This document shows, piece by piece, positions 37,835 to 50,058 of a stretch of DNA of 64,000 nucleotides (position 1 is the stretch's first letter; each line of letters begins with the position of its first letter). Under the pieces are notes generated by a model. That model was not told the DNA's origin, searched no databases, and worked only from the letters and a program-made list of their open reading frames with translations. The translations under genes were made by a program, and so were the position numbers. Where the stretch lies: positions 79,439 to 143,438 of the forward strand of contig JAXGGA010001695.1 of assembly GCA_038373865.1 (NCBI GenBank), read 5' to 3'. Source of the stretch: Uloborus plumipes. Its lineage: Eukaryota; Arthropoda; Arachnida; Araneae; Uloboridae.

Positions 37835-39865
37835 CACTGTAAAAAATGAATGTTGTTTTTACAGAATGATACAGCTATTATTGCAGTAATTTTACAGTAA
37901 TAAACTGTAAAACTACTATTTTTACAGTAGTAAACTGTAAAATTGCTGGTTTACAGTTAATAAACTGTAAAATTGCTGGTTTAACAGTTTATTACTGTAC
38001 ATTTTACAGTTTTAAACTGGAACCTCTGCTGCGAGAATCGCACTGTAATTTTTAAAGTATAATACAGCTAATTTAACGATAATAAACTGTAGCATTGTTA
38101 ATTTTACAATAATAAACTGTTAAATTGGTATTTTTGCAGTAATAAACTGTAAAGTAGCTATTTTACAGTTTATTTCTGCGATTTACAGTTTTAAACTGAA
38201 ACCTCTGCTTTCAGTATTATGAGCTAATATTTAGAAAAGTGCCAATTTGAGTCCCAAGTGAATTTTCACTAATATTTCAATAACTAGTTTAAAAAAATAA
38301 TTTTCCCCAGAAAGAAGATAAGATTTTGCTTTCATTTCATCTAATAACATCAGAAAAAAAAATTCTTCAGAAAATATTTTTTTTATATTTCAAAAATCAG
38401 ATCGGCAACGTGTCCCCAGTAGCAAAGCTTAGCATGCAAACAGGTCATGCGCACTTTCTAACTTTCCCCAAAAAACGCACTTGCACAAAAAACGATTCTA
38501 TTTTTACCCTTTGTTAATATTTTACTTCATTATTGTTTTAATCGATTTTTGATTTTCTAGCCAATGCAAAATAAGCGTGTGCCTAGTTCCGCCGTCAGAG
38601 CGGTAACAATAACTTCCGATCTATATTTAGGCTCCCAAAATCATTTCCTTCACCGATACCGCGTGATACTGAGTACCTGATGTGATGTTTTATCGCATCG
38701 TAATTAAAAATTTGCATTTCTGCATCTAAAATTGCAGGTAAGATTTTTTTAAGTGATTTTATAAAATGTATGTCATTTAAGTCATCAGATCTGTAACACG
38801 CTCTAAAATGCGCAGTTTTTATTATTTTGAAAGTTATTTTATATATAAGTATAGTCCTTTATTACAAGTGAAAAAACCACGTGTTTGATTTTGGTTTAGC
38901 GCGATCGACTCGGAAATAAAAAAAAAAAGCTTTGTTGGTTTGTCAGATCGGTAACAGTCAGAGCGGCAACATTGAAAAACAGCGAATATGTTACCGAACT
39001 AACTCTCACGTTTCAGAATTATTAAAAAGCAAAAGTCATAGGTTTTATGAGTATTTTTGTTCTTAAAAAATGAAAAGCAATGAGTTTTAGTACAATTGCT
39101 TCATTTGTGGTTTGTATGACCTGACAATAGAAGTTAGTAAAATAAGAAAAATTGACACTGCAGAAATTAAGTTAATTATTATTATTTTATTATTTTATTT
39201 ATTTATTTATTTATTTATTTATTTGGTGCTTTAATGTCTCATAACTTCGCTAAATAACAAGATAATAACTAGCCTGATGCTAAATTTGAATTTCTGATCA
39301 AGAAATTAAATTTCCTGCAACTAATTAAAGAAAAGCAAGCAGCAGAGTTGTGTGTTGAAAAAGTTGAAGTTGTGTGTTGTTTCAAAACAAAACAAATGTT
39401 TTATTAGCTTGGATTTGGTAATCTCATAATTTATTTTATCTAAAAACCTTATCGCTCATTTTTATTTCCAAGAAATGCTTTTTTATAATGAAATTTGATT
39501 TTTTAGCTAATATATATATTTTAATATAATTATCTTAATTCCATGTTAAAAATGCAAGGAAATGATATCATTTTTAGAGATGTTAATGAAGACTGAAAGC
39601 ATAAACTCAGATATGTAGCTCATATTAACATCAGATCTGTACACTCATCGTAACGCTTAAAAGTGAGTAATCTAAGGAGGGGGTAATAACTTTCTTGACC
39701 TCCCCCCTTGTATTTTCTTGCATTTTGACCCAATTTAGACTTAGAATCCAATATTACTTTTTTCTGCAAAAAAAAATTTTTAATCAGGAAACTCGGACTT
39801 CAAATTGGCACTTTTCAAAATATTGGATCATATATTGTAAAAACAACAACTTTTTTTTCGCAGTG
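37835..39865. mobile_element. CACTG-type palindromic MITE, copy 7, split by a 1.6-kb nested element
   Basis: Starts CACTGTAAAAAATGAATG and ends TTTTTTTTCGCAGTG. The continuation of its AGTATTATATTGTAAAAAC text is cut at 38219 and resumes at 39831. Confidence 0.8.
38220..39830 (+). mobile_element. 1.6-kb non-autonomous element with GTTACCGATCTGA motifs, copy B
   Basis: Reverse complement of 1222-2860. If TA (38218-38219 and 39831-39832) is the duplicated target, the ends are TGAGCTAATATTTAGAAAAG and its near inverted complement at the right. Removing it restores the normal MITE text, so its limits are well fixed. Motifs TCAGATCGGTAAC / TCAGATCTGTAAC occur near 38399, 38592, 38783, 38943, 38960 and 39628. 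No transposase. Confidence 0.85.
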
Positions 39866-41020
39866 TTCAAATGTGTCATTTTTACCGCATTATGGAACAA
39901 TCAAAAGCGTTTTTAAAAAATGCCACCTAATTACCTTGTTATATCATCTGCATTGTTTACGCTTAAAGTTTTCGATAACTAATTACTGTAGATTGGGATG
40001 CTTTTTCCAAGCTCAGCTATCTTCTCTTTCACCTACTTCAATCAACCAGCGTTTCACATTTCATTTATAATGCCGCGTTTCCCTACCGTTCTATTAATAC
40101 ATCTTTAGGGTAAAGTAGCATTTTGTGGTGGGGTTGAGACACCGTGATCTCTTCTCGTTTTCTTCTTAACCTGTCTGTCAAGCGATGTGACACAACCGTC
40201 CGTGAGACAGCAGATTCGAGGGGGTTGTTCCTGATGAAAAGAACTTTTTTCGCCGCTTGTTGTTTCTTCAAGTTTTAAAACTGAAAGATATCGAGAATAA
40301 TGAGGAACTTCTTCTCAGCTTTTTTTCTTCTCGGTGTCTCCTTCCCGCCCATCCGAATTTTTTTGTCTCTTTTTCAAGTTGGCAGTATTCCTGATCTCGG
40401 GGACGGTGGAAGGTGCTCTTCTAAATATCTTGGCAGTCTTGAGAAACGCCAAGCACTTGGCTTTCTTGACTTTGATTTGTTTCTGGTTCTGTTTGAAAGA
40501 AATGGTAAACGCGCGAAATATTTAGGTGGAAATCTTGTAAACAGAAAGACTTTGGAATGTTAGTTTAACCCAGGACTTTCCGGGAACAAAAAAAAGTTCA
40601 ATTACGTTTCAGTCATATCTGTTGGAATTTGTTCAGCGTTCAAAAATGTGCAATGCATCACAGTTGAGAAATAAGAGATATTTTAGAACGGTAACTTATT
40701 TTTGCAAACCTCTCAACGCCTCGAAAGTTTTTAAGAAAGTTTAACTTTTTTAAACTTATGATTGCTTTTTTGAAAGGCTGATAGTGGTTCTGAAATGCGT
40801 TCATACCAGATGCTTCACAAGTAATATAGACAAAACCAAACGTTTAAGCTGAAAATTGACTTGTTTGAAAAAAAAAATTTAATTACTGAAGTTCTAAACT
40901 GAAGTACTCAGTTTCAGTACTGAATAAGTACTTAAACTGAGCATCCGTGAGCTCAGTTTCAGTACTTATTTTAAAGTAAATTTCATATTATTTCCCAATA
41001 CTTTCATTCACCCCATTGAT
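39866..41020. other. Non-coding DNA, nothing firmly recognised
   Basis: The text around 39880-40070 resembles that around 37460-37690 (for example ACCTAATTACCTTG and TTCATTTATA), so the MITE at 37835-39865 is bounded by a diverged direct duplication of about 200 bp. Frames at 40300-40563 lack recognisable domains. Confidence 0.4.
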
Positions 41021-41470
41021 ATAGGACTAATAGATCATTAATTAATTGCTACACTTTAATGACTTTTCGAGCTGTCATTCAATGTCAAGAAGCTTTCTCT
41101 GAGAAATTTTTAGAAAAACGAATCATGGTTTCGACTTGAAGTGCACAAAAATATCTCATTAAAAATAAAGCTTTGAAATTAAGAGATAAATTCTCTATCA
41201 AAGGTCCTTCAAGAGACAAACGAACTGCGAAGAGAATCAACAAAGAGGTTGTCTTGGAGAGATAAATTCGTGCTGAGCAAGACGTTTTCAGCAGCGTATT
41301 CAGCATCGCATCTTTGCAAATCTTCAAGGAATAGCTTAATTTCCAACCAAACAAGTGGAGAAGCTTAGCCGGACTCATGTTTATGCACTTCAGATCTAAT
41401 TTCTTCTAATCTGTAAATATTCACCAATCAATTAAATAAATACTGAAGCAGATCACCTGTGAGCTCCTAT

Positions 41471-41496
41471 GCAAATTAAAGCCTGCTTTAATTTGC
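41471..41496. repeat. Perfect 12-bp-arm hairpin
   Basis: GCAAATTAAAGC and GCTTTAATTTGC face each other across a 2-base loop, just before the SINE. Confidence 0.8.
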
Positions 41497-41502
41497 ATAA
41501 AT

Positions 41503-41683
41503 GGGCCGCGTGGGCCTAGAGGTAGAGTATTCCCCTCGAAAGTAAGTGGTCGCGGGTTCGAATCCCGCATTGCCCATGGATGTTACTTCATCGTCTCTGT
41601 GCCGTAAATATGTCCTATGAGGAGGCAAGGACGCAGTCCTCATGTATGTCGAAGCTGATGGCTTCTGTATATATAAAAAAAAA
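41503..41683 (+). mobile_element. tRNA-derived SINE family 2, copy 1
   Basis: tRNA-like head GGGCCGCGTGGGCCTAGAGG with B box GGTTCGAATCCC at 41555-41566 and 3' end TTGCCCA. The body (GTCCTCATGTATGTCGAAGC, then GATGGCTTCTGTA) is shared with 48581-48783. A-rich tail. Head resembles a tRNA gene but the shared non-tRNA body shows it is a SINE. Confidence 0.85.
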
Positions 41684-42270
41684 CTAACCACCTACTTAAG
41701 GAAGCTCCTGTGTGATTTCCCTGATCATTAATTAACTGAAATTTTAACTATGTTTTTCTCACACGAAGCTATCTATGGAAAATTCTTAGCTCTTCCTTGA
41801 AAAATTAAGGTCTGCCTTAATTAACTGCCTACTTAAGGAAACTCCTGCATGATGTCCCTATGCTTTCCTTTACATTACTGATGGAATCACTAATTAAATA
41901 ATTGTTACATTTTAACGATGCTTTCAACTGGCTTTACACCTCAAGAAGCTATCTCTGGGAAATTCTTATCCCTTGTGGCAACTATCATGGACCATACAAG
42001 AAAGATCGTATCAAAAATAAAACTTCGCAATGAAAAGACAGCTGTTCCATCCAAGGTCCTCCAAGAGACAAGCGCCACTGCTAGGAGGATCAACAAAGAG
42101 GTTGTCTTGGAGAGATAAATTCGTGCAGAGCGAGCCGCTTTCAGCCGCGCATTCAGCATCACATCTCATTACCCAGTGTAAACAGTCCCCAGTGTCAGCA
42201 ACATCAGCGTCTCTTTCAGATGCTTTCCGAATATTCTTCGCGAAAGGGGATCCTTTCTTGGAGCTGTGAC

Positions 42271-43150
42271 AGAAATCAAATCGCGTGCCATGGGGAGAAG
42301 TATGTGGGTAACTTTAATTGATTATCCTGGAGACGCTTCCATGTGGAAAAAAGTCATGTAGCCATTATATTGTGCCGTGGGAGGAAAGAGAGAAGTTATA
42401 AATGAGTACTGGTGTGTTAATAAATTGAAATTTTTACGCGTCACACTAGAAATGTCGCTGCGAGAAAGAAGCTGGTACTTAACTCTTTAAGGACTGCTTT
42501 GGGGTCTATGTATCCCTAAGCTCAATACTTATTTCACAAATTATTAAATGTAAATAAAATTATAAATTATTTTTTGTTTGTTACTGACACATCAGAATCT
42601 TTATCTTGTCAAAAAAAAAAAAAAAAATCCCCCTCAAAAGATGCCATTACTTATTATTGAAAGCACCGCAAACATCTATATTCAACTGCAAAACTTATGT
42701 TCCTCAGAAGGTTAAGGTTTAGCCCGATTTTATATTAAGAAGTTTCTGATGAACTTAAACAGATAGAGAAGTTGTGACAGAAATCAAATTTCAAGCCATA
42801 GAGAAGAAATTGGGTAACTTTAATTGATTATCCTGGAGACGCTTCCATGTGGAAAAAAAGTCATGTAGCCATTATTGTGCCGTGGGAGGAAAGAAAGGGG
42901 TTATAAATGAGTAGTGGTGTGTTAATAAATAGAAATTTTTATGCGTCACACCAGAAATGTCTCTACGAGAAATATTCTAATATTTAACTCTTTAAGGGAC
43001 TGTTTTGGGCTCTATGTGTCCCCTAAACTAAAAATTTGATTTACAAAATATCAAATATAAATATCATCTATTTTTTTTTCTTGCTATTGAGACATTAGAG
43101 TATTCATCTTATCAAACTATTTTTTTTTTTTGCTCAAAAAATGTGTTGTA

Positions 43151-43189
<39 letters not shown>

Positions 43190-43920
43190 TTGAAAGCACC
43201 GCAAACTTATGTGTTCCACAGCAAAACATGATCCTCAAAAGATTAAATTTTAATCTGATTTAAAAAAGTTTCTGGTGTATTTAGAAAAATAGGAGCTGTG
43301 ACAGAAATCTAATCTAAACCCAAGTAGCACACTTCGTTTTTTAAAGGTTGTAAAATGGTTATTAACGTTGTAAAAACCGCTTAAAAACGTTTACAAAACT
43401 TTTAAAGGTTATTTGTGCTACCTGGGAAGCCATAAAGAAGTATGTGGGTAACTTCTCTCAACTAATTTCAAAAGAGTCCAAGTACAAAAAACTCAGCCCT
43501 AATTTTGCATATAGAAGAAGGTAAGGCAATATCACTTGAATACTGGTGTGTTAATAAATTGAAATTTTTACTCGTCGCACTTCGCTACAAGAAAGATGCT
43601 GATACTTTTTCTCTTTAAGGTTTTGGGATTTATGCGTCCCTAAGTTCAAAATTTATTCTATTAACTATCCAACACAAATAAAACTAATATATTTTTTATA
43701 TTATTAAGCTATCAGAATCTCAATATTAGTAAAACAAAGAAGTTTTTGATTGTAAAATGTGTTGTAATACTTTCACGAAAGCACCACAAAAATCTATATT
43801 CCACCGCAAAATTTATGATCCTATAAAGGTTAAGGTTTAATCTAAGTTTATTCAAAAAAGTTTCCGAACTATTTAAAAAGTTAGGAGCTGAGTAAGATTC
43901 GCTTAGCTATATTTGTTTAT
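42271..43920. repeat. Tandem array, unit about 500-600 bp, three to four units
   Basis: AGCTGTGACAGAAATCAAAT opens units near 42261, 42772 and 43294, with a weak fourth near 43885. The first two share TGATTATCCTGGAGACGCTT and CATGTAGCCATTAT closely; the later ones diverge. TTAACTCTTTAAGG..CTGTTTTGGG recurs within units. An (ATT)n run sits at 43156-43190. Confidence 0.8.
43319..43426. mobile_element. 108-bp MITE with CCCAAGTAGCACA inverted ends
   Basis: Left CCCAAGTAGCACA and right TGTGCTACCTGGG are inverted complements with one mismatch. It interrupts a unit of the surrounding tandem array, whose sister units lack it. The target duplication is short (one or two A) or lost. Confidence 0.75.
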
Positions 43921-44128
43921 TCAAGAGTCACTTCCTCAAGAAAAAGTTATTAAAATTAAGTTATAACCATTATTGTTGCTTTGGGCATCAGTAAGTACTG
44001 GTGGGCTATTAAATAGCAATTTTTACTCACATTACTAGAAATGTCACTTCTAGAACGTCTTGACACTTAAAATTGCATTTAGTTTTACATTTAGTCTAAA
44101 ACGTTTATGATATACGGCAAATCCACAG

Positions 44129-44346
44129 CACTGCAAAAAAAAAAAAAAAACTTGTTTTTACTGTAAAATACTGAAAGCAAAGGTTTCAATTTGAAACTAA
44201 AACTGGCAACTTTACAGTTTATTACTACAAAACTAGCAATTTTACAGTTTATTACTTTAAATTGAGCAATTTACAGTTTATTAAAGTAAAATTACTATGC
44301 AATTAGCTGTATTATATTGTAAAAACAACATTGATTTTTTGCAATG
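44129..44346. mobile_element. CACTG-type palindromic MITE, copy 8a
   Basis: CACTGCAAAAA at the left and TTTTTTGCAATG at the right, directly followed by another copy. Confidence 0.75.
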
Positions 44347-45489
44347 CACTGCAAAAAATAAACTGTTGTTTTTACAGTATAATACTGGCTGCAGAGGTTT
44401 CAGTTTAAAACTGTTAAATGCCCGGTAATAAACTGTAAAACTAGCTATTTTACAGTTTATTACTGTGAAGCAGCAATTTTACAATTTATTAAAATAATTT
44501 TACAGTTTAGTACCACACAAATAGCTGTATTATACTGTAAAAACAACAGTATAATACTGGCTAAGGCTCGACCGATGCATCGGCCAGGCCGATGCATCGG
44601 CGCCGATGGTTGAAATTTTTTCCATCGGCCATCGGCATCGGCCGCCGATGCTAACATGGAAAAAACATCGGCCCATCGGCCTCAAAAATATCTAAATGCC
44701 GATGCAAGGCCGATGTTTTTTTTTTTTTTTTAAGTTTCCTGAAGAGGAAATTCTCTATTTTTTACTTCACAATTAAAAGTATGTTCTGCATGTGACTTGA
44801 AATCGGGCAGCAAACGGGACTTATACAGTGCAGCGGTTTTGGAGTTTTCCAAATCGGGCAGATACCGAAATTTTCACAATTTTTGGTTCACACAATTTTT
44901 GGTTCAAATTTGAACCATTCAAACTACCTGTCCCGCGATACTAACTTTTTAGTGAATAGTTCGATTTGAACTAACTTTTTTTTGTTCGAAAGATTTTATC
45001 TACTTCATTCCCGTATTTAAATTTCCGGTTTAAGCAATTTTTCGTAAAAACATTGAACCGTTCAAACAAGCTCTCACCCCTAATAACTTTTGAGTGAACA
45101 GTCTTATTTAAACAAACTTTTTTTTGTTCGAAAGATCTCGGCAAGGATACTTCATTGCCGTATTTAAATTTTCAATTTGAACAACTTTTTGTCCAATATT
45201 GAACCGTTCAAACAACTTTTCCCCACTTAATTACTTTTAAGTGAACAGTCTGAATTTAATAAACTTTTTTTTGTTCGAAAGATCTCAGCGAGGACACCCC
45301 ATTCCCATATTTCGCTTTTTGATTTGAATCATTTTTCGTTCAATATTGAACCGTTCAGAAAAAGACTTACCATTGCACCAATGGGGAAATTTAAGTTTAA
45401 TGTAGATCCTGAACTTAAAGGCGGATTTCATTCAACCTAACTTTGTAAAAAAATGGTTTTGATAAATAATGTTTGTAAAGTACTTTTCT

Positions 45490-45860
45490 GAATAAGCTGC
45501 AATGAGGACTCTGTTTCCGACTCCTTAACTCTGACTCCTCAAGCATGGCAGAAATGTAGACTCAAAAAAAAAAAAAAAAAACCACTGGTACCATTATAAT
45601 TTTAGAGCTTTCGACATCGACTGACGAATCTAATTTTTTGAAACCAACCCCAACACCGAAACTTCGACTCCAACTCCGCCCCTATGGAAGAAATACAGGC
45701 TCGGAAAAAAAGACCGAGTCCTACTATTAGAATTTTTGTGCCTTTGACTCTGACTCTACCTCTCAACTGCGACTGATGACTCCGACTTTTCAACCCCAAC
45801 TCTGAATCCTCGACTGCAAGAAATGCAGGCTGGGAAAAAATGACTGACTCCTACTCTAAG
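45490..45860 (+). repeat. GACTCCGACTC / ATGCAGGCTCGGAAAAAA unit, expanded to three
   Basis: Units end in GAAATGTAGACTCAAAAAAA, GAAATACAGGCTCGGAAAA and GAAATGCAGGCTGGGAAAA. R1 and R2 have a single such unit, so R3 expanded it. Confidence 0.7.
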
Positions 45861-46648
45861 CGAAATAACCGTGCAGACGATTTTTTTCTTTGTTTATTCA
45901 TTTGTTTTATTTATTATTATTATTATTTATTTTTTTTTTGGCAGACGATTTTTTGCCTAACAAAAATTACTCATTTAAGAGAACATTTTATTATTTATTT
46001 AATCAATTATTTGTTTTTAATTATTGGCAACGAATTAAAAATGAAATTCAAGACATTTTTTTAGGAAGGATTTTTTTTTTGGTTTGATAAAATGTGTTTT
46101 AATTTGCTTCCTATTTTTAAAGACTTTTTCTGTACTTGCTTCTGTCATGGTTTTCACCTTTTGCTTCCGGTTGCAGAGTTAAATCCAGCCGCGTGAGCTT
46201 TAACGCATTTACGCTTTATAGTGGAGTGGAGTCGAGTAAAATCATTAGCAGGACTACGACTGGAAGCTTTAAATCCGACAGAAATTGTTGGAGATAAACC
46301 TTGCAATATTAAAGCAAAAGAAGAAATGAAACGAATGAGATTAGCTAACAATCAACATATTAGTCCAGTTCAAAAATTTGCTTAAATTACTTATTAAAAA
46401 AGGCGAATAAGGGCTGTAGAAAATGCATTGGTAGTTCTTCAAATTGAACATTACGCTTGATGGCGTTTGACTCAAAGTAAGTTGATAAATTAACAAAATT
46501 GGAAACGAAATATTCTCATGAATAAAAAATAAAGTGTTCGTGAATAGCATTTTTAACGGCGTTTGTTATTTTCTTGGTGAATTATGCTTAACGGCGTTTG
46601 TCTTCACGCAATTCTAAATAAATTTTAAAACGAAAAAACTTTGAAATA

Positions 46649-46960
46649 AAATATAAAAAAAACTTTTTAAATTTAAAGACTATTTCTGTCCGCTCATTCG
46701 CACTAAAAAGTATGAAATAAACGGTGAAAATGCGCTTTGGGTCCCTGCTTGGCGCATTTTCAAAAAGTCGCCAATTTTTGCGTAATGTCTCTCTGAGCTT
46801 TCAATTTGCGAGACAACAAGAAAAAACGCGCCAGTTGGCGACTTTTTGAAAATGCGCCAAACAGGGACCCAAAGCGCATTTTCACCGTTTATTTCATACT
46901 TTTTAGTGCGAATGAGCGGACAGAAATAGTCTTTAAATTTAAAAAGTTTTTTTTATATTT
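46649..46960. repeat. Large palindrome: 126-bp arms, 60-bp loop
   Basis: 46649-46774 and 46835-46960 are inverted complements with about one mismatch (CCCTGCTTGG versus CCCTGTTTGG). Arms include GCGCTTTGGGTCCCTG and GTCCGCTCATTCGCACT. A single strand would fold into a nearly perfect hairpin. Possibly a foldback MITE. Confidence 0.9.
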
Positions 46961-48580
46961 CATTAATTCTTTTTTTCAAAACAATTAATTAATTTTTCTG
47001 CGTAAGAGACTACAAAAGCTGCATTGTTTAAAAGATGCAACAACTTCATTTATTTTTTCTTTTTGTTTACTTTTGAAGGGCCTAGTTTACCAGATGAAAT
47101 ATGCATATTTGGTTTTTAGAAATCAGCTTTATATGCTAAAAAGGTACGTTTGACGTAATTTGTCGTCTCATATAATTAAAAGAATATTGATCAGATGCTA
47201 GAATACCGATGTCGATGTACGGAAAAGTAGGCTCGTTTAGTTCTTGACGGAACTTCTTGTTTTGTTTAACTTCATGGTTTAAAAATATCTTAAAGAACTT
47301 TTTCACTTCAGTGTAATTTGTTGACTGCTTCAGTATTTTTTTTTCAATGATTAAACAACATAATGGGAAGTTCTTTTACCAAGTTTGGTGTATATCTAAA
47401 ATCCCCATATTATTGCTGAAGTCTTTTTTTTTATGTTTATGTTAAACAATAAAGCAGTTGCCTATTACTAAACACTGTCCGTTTCAAATTTTTATCTCAA
47501 ACGTTTTCGTACATGTACGTGGAACTTAATTCATGAAGAAAATAGTATATTGCGAATCGATGCAGAACTGCTTTACAGAGATTCATGTTACAAATATCGA
47601 CAATTTTAATAGGAATTTTGTCAAATACCGCCCAGCCGATACCAAATTCAGCATCTTATTTTTTCTCCATTTTTGTTGTATCTTTCTTTGCTAGTTATAA
47701 AACACTTTGCAATTATATCACTCAATTGTCACCAATTTATGATATTAGTCTGCATTGAAATTAAAATTGATTAGTCAAAAAAAGAAAAAGTAAAGTAAAA
47801 AGCACATTTGGAACATTGGATTGCAGCTAAGAAAGTATCTTCATGACTACACCTAGTACCAATGGTACGAATGAGTTCTCAACTTACTGCGTCTCTCTCT
47901 CTGTCTCTCAAATAATTTTCGTCGAGTGTTAGTAAAATAGAAATTTACAGCCAGGACCAAAATCTGAATGACTGAAAAATAATTAGAATGAAATGAATAT
48001 ATGACACATCATGTCTCTTATAAACATTTATTTTTCTAATAATTTGGATTTTTTTAACCATCGGCCATCGGCATCGGCCATCGGCCGATGGAAGAGGAAA
48101 AAAATCGGCCATCGGCCATCGGCCAACTTTGAACAATCGGCCAACAATCGGCATCGGCCCATCGGCCAAAACATGCCATCGGTCGAGCCTTAATACTGGC
48201 AGTAGAGGTTCCTGTTTAAAACTTCAAAATATACAGTAATAAACTGCAAAATTAGTACTTAATTACTGTAAAGCAGCAATTTTACAGTTTATTACTGTAA
48301 AATTAGCAATTTTTAGTTTGTTACTATAAAATTAGCAATTTTTAGTTTGTTACTATAAAATTAGCTGTATTAAACTGAAAAAACATCTATTTTTTACAGT
48401 GTGCATTTAATGAGTATTTAGGCGCAATTTTATTGTTGTAAATTCATAATATCGTTGAAAACTGCAGCTCTTGGAACATGACGTTAGAAACCTGTTAATA
48501 GAGATAGATAAGTATTTTTTTAAAAAAATGAGCTTTTCCGGTTGTACTTCAGGGTTTTTCAGGGTTTAAAATGGGAAAAA

Positions 48581-48783
48581 GGGCTTCGGTGGCCCAGAGG
48601 TGGAGTATTCTCCTGATAAGCAAGAGGTCGTGGGTTCTAGTCCCGCCTTGCCCATGGATGTTATTTCAATCTCTCTGTGGCGTAAATCTGTCCTGTGTTT
48701 TTCAGGAGGCAAGGCGCATAGTAAGCAGTCCTCATGTATGTCGAAGCTGATGGCTTCTGTACATAAATAAATAAATAAATAAA
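48581..48783 (+). mobile_element. tRNA-derived SINE family 2, copy 2
   Basis: Head GGGCTTCGGTGGCCCAGAGG with B box GGTTCTAGTCC at 48633-48643, body shared with 41503-41683, and an (AAAT)n tail. B box is slightly degraded. Confidence 0.85.
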
Positions 48784-50058
48784 GTGGGGGGGGGGGGGCG
48801 CACCAATCTAATGAATGAACACCTTCAAGTTAGTAGACAAACATTTAAAAAATCATAGAACCAAGTAACTTTTAGCTAAGAAAAAAAGTTTTAAAAACTG
48901 TATTAATGTTTTTATTATTACTACTATTATCATTATTATTATTATTATTATTTGAAAAATAATGAGTTTCTTAATTAATTGAGGGATATTCCCTCCTGAG
49001 CAGTGTACCCAAAATAGCAACGCTAAATAATCATAAGTCTTTGCTATTTGCATATTTCTTTTCGGAGTACACTTTTACTTTAGGAGAAATATTTTGCTTT
49101 TAAATTAATTTGTATAGTTCATTTCTCCTACTTCTGCCCAATAACTAATTGGGGGAAAAAAGAAGCCTAATTTTAAAGTATCCTAATTTAGCCAAAAAAA
49201 AAAAAAAGAATTTTTAATTCGTTGAAGCGTGATAATTATCAGTTTGGAAAAAGGACTTTGATATCGCTTTTTCACTGACATTTTTGTTGCTTTTATTTTT
49301 CACTACTTTATCCTTTAAAACAAATTTAATTTAATTTGGAATCCAAAATAACTCTGGGGGGTTTAGAAATACGGCAGCTATTGAAAAACGTACATCTACA
49401 TACGACAAAGTAAGCTCTTTTACGCTAAAATTAAGACCTGACCCTAAATTTTACAGATTCTTCCATTTCCTAGAGGTTTACTTTGCTCTTGCATAAGCTT
49501 AACTTTTCTACTTTTCAACTTTCAACTTTTTCTATTTATAAAAAGTTAAAATTATCCATTATAAAAGAAGATAAAACAACGCATTAATGCACAAATGAGC
49601 AGGAAAATTGTATACACGTGCTTCGACGTTAAAAGGAACGGCTTTTTCAATGCAAAATAATCTGAGCTTATATTTTCTCATCATAAGTTTTCCTGTTCAT
49701 TTGCGCATCAATACGTTGTTTTATATTCATTTTTTTTTTCAGTTCAAAGGTATTTATTTATTTTTTAAAATGTTCCCCCATTATGCCCCCCCCCCCCCGC
49801 TCTCCGCTGAAAAAAGAAAATTTTTATCATGTTCATAAGTAAATTTAATTTTGGTATAAACGCATTAGAGCAAAATTACGAGAAAAGACTTAGCATTATG
49901 ATGTGATTCATTCCATCTCAGATTTTCGCCAAAAAATTATTAGTTTTTACTTATATTATTGAAAATCCAAAAGCATGATAATATTGAAATTTGAGTACGA
50001 AGTTGAAAAATTTGAATGCTTAAACTAATTTTTAAGATGCATTTCGGACAATTAAACT
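48784..50058. other. Intron sequence upstream of the terminal exon
   Basis: AT-rich with G-run (48784-48799), an ATT microsatellite (48915-48953) and a C-run (49784-49799). AATCTGAGCTTAT.. and CATTTGCGCATCAATACGTTG near 49660-49720 resemble inverted text near 49570-49600, a weak local hairpin. No coding exon seen. Confidence 0.4.

Larger units (their letters stand above)
41021..42270. repeat. Two diverged copies of a roughly 850-bp repeat
   Basis: Copy 1 (about 41021-41380) and copy 2 (about 41870-42200) share AGAGGATCAACAAAGAGG-like text, GTTGTCTTGGAGAGATAAAT and CGTGC..AGC. A SINE (41503-41683) and other DNA lie between. Similar minus-strand frames in both copies are due to the repeat; no known domain. 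Confidence 0.65.
44870..47232 (+). mobile_element. Dispersed repeat R, copy R3, truncated on the left
   Basis: Same order as R1: GAACCGTTCAAACAA subrepeats (44880-45370), GAACTTAAAGGCGGATTT, GACTCC-rich segment, GCAGACGATTTTTT, then the conserved right end to GAAAAGTAGGCT at 47232. The left end with AGCCTACTTTCC is missing. About 46150-47060 is foreign to R1 and R2 and contains the large palindrome. Confidence 0.7.
44562..48192. mobile_element. hAT-like element with CATCGGCC-rich ends, 3631 bp
   Basis: Perfect 12-bp inverted ends TAAGGCTCGACC and GGTCGAGCCTTA, with a perfect 8-bp duplication ATACTGGC on each side (44554-44561, 48193-48200). About 150 bp at each end is packed with ATCGGCC / GGCCGATG units in both orientations, likely transposase-binding subterminal repeats. 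The interior carries repeat R3 and no transposase frame, so it is non-autonomous. 8-bp duplication suggests the hAT superfamily; TIR family not named. Confidence 0.9.
44347..48401. mobile_element. CACTG-type palindromic MITE, copy 8b, split by a 3.6-kb element
   Basis: CACTGCAAAAAATAAACTG at 44347 and TTTTTTACAGTG ending at 48401. MITE text stops at ATACTGGC (44554-44561) and resumes with the same 8 bases at 48193. This is the outer layer of a multi-level nest. Confidence 0.85.

Noticed and set aside
1222..39830. Copies A and B as one large inverted structure
   Set aside because: They are two independent insertions, one in a tandem array and one in a MITE, so the inverted arrangement is likely chance.
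41503..41576. Possible tRNA gene
   Set aside because: Second copy at 48581 shares the non-tRNA body, so it is a SINE.
41085..42162. Two minus-strand frames sharing ARIYLSKTTSLLIL
   Set aside because: Shared because the DNA is a diverged repeat; frames differ around it and no known domain is seen.
45840..46087. Hydrophobic + frames
   Set aside because: Same microsatellite artefact in R3.
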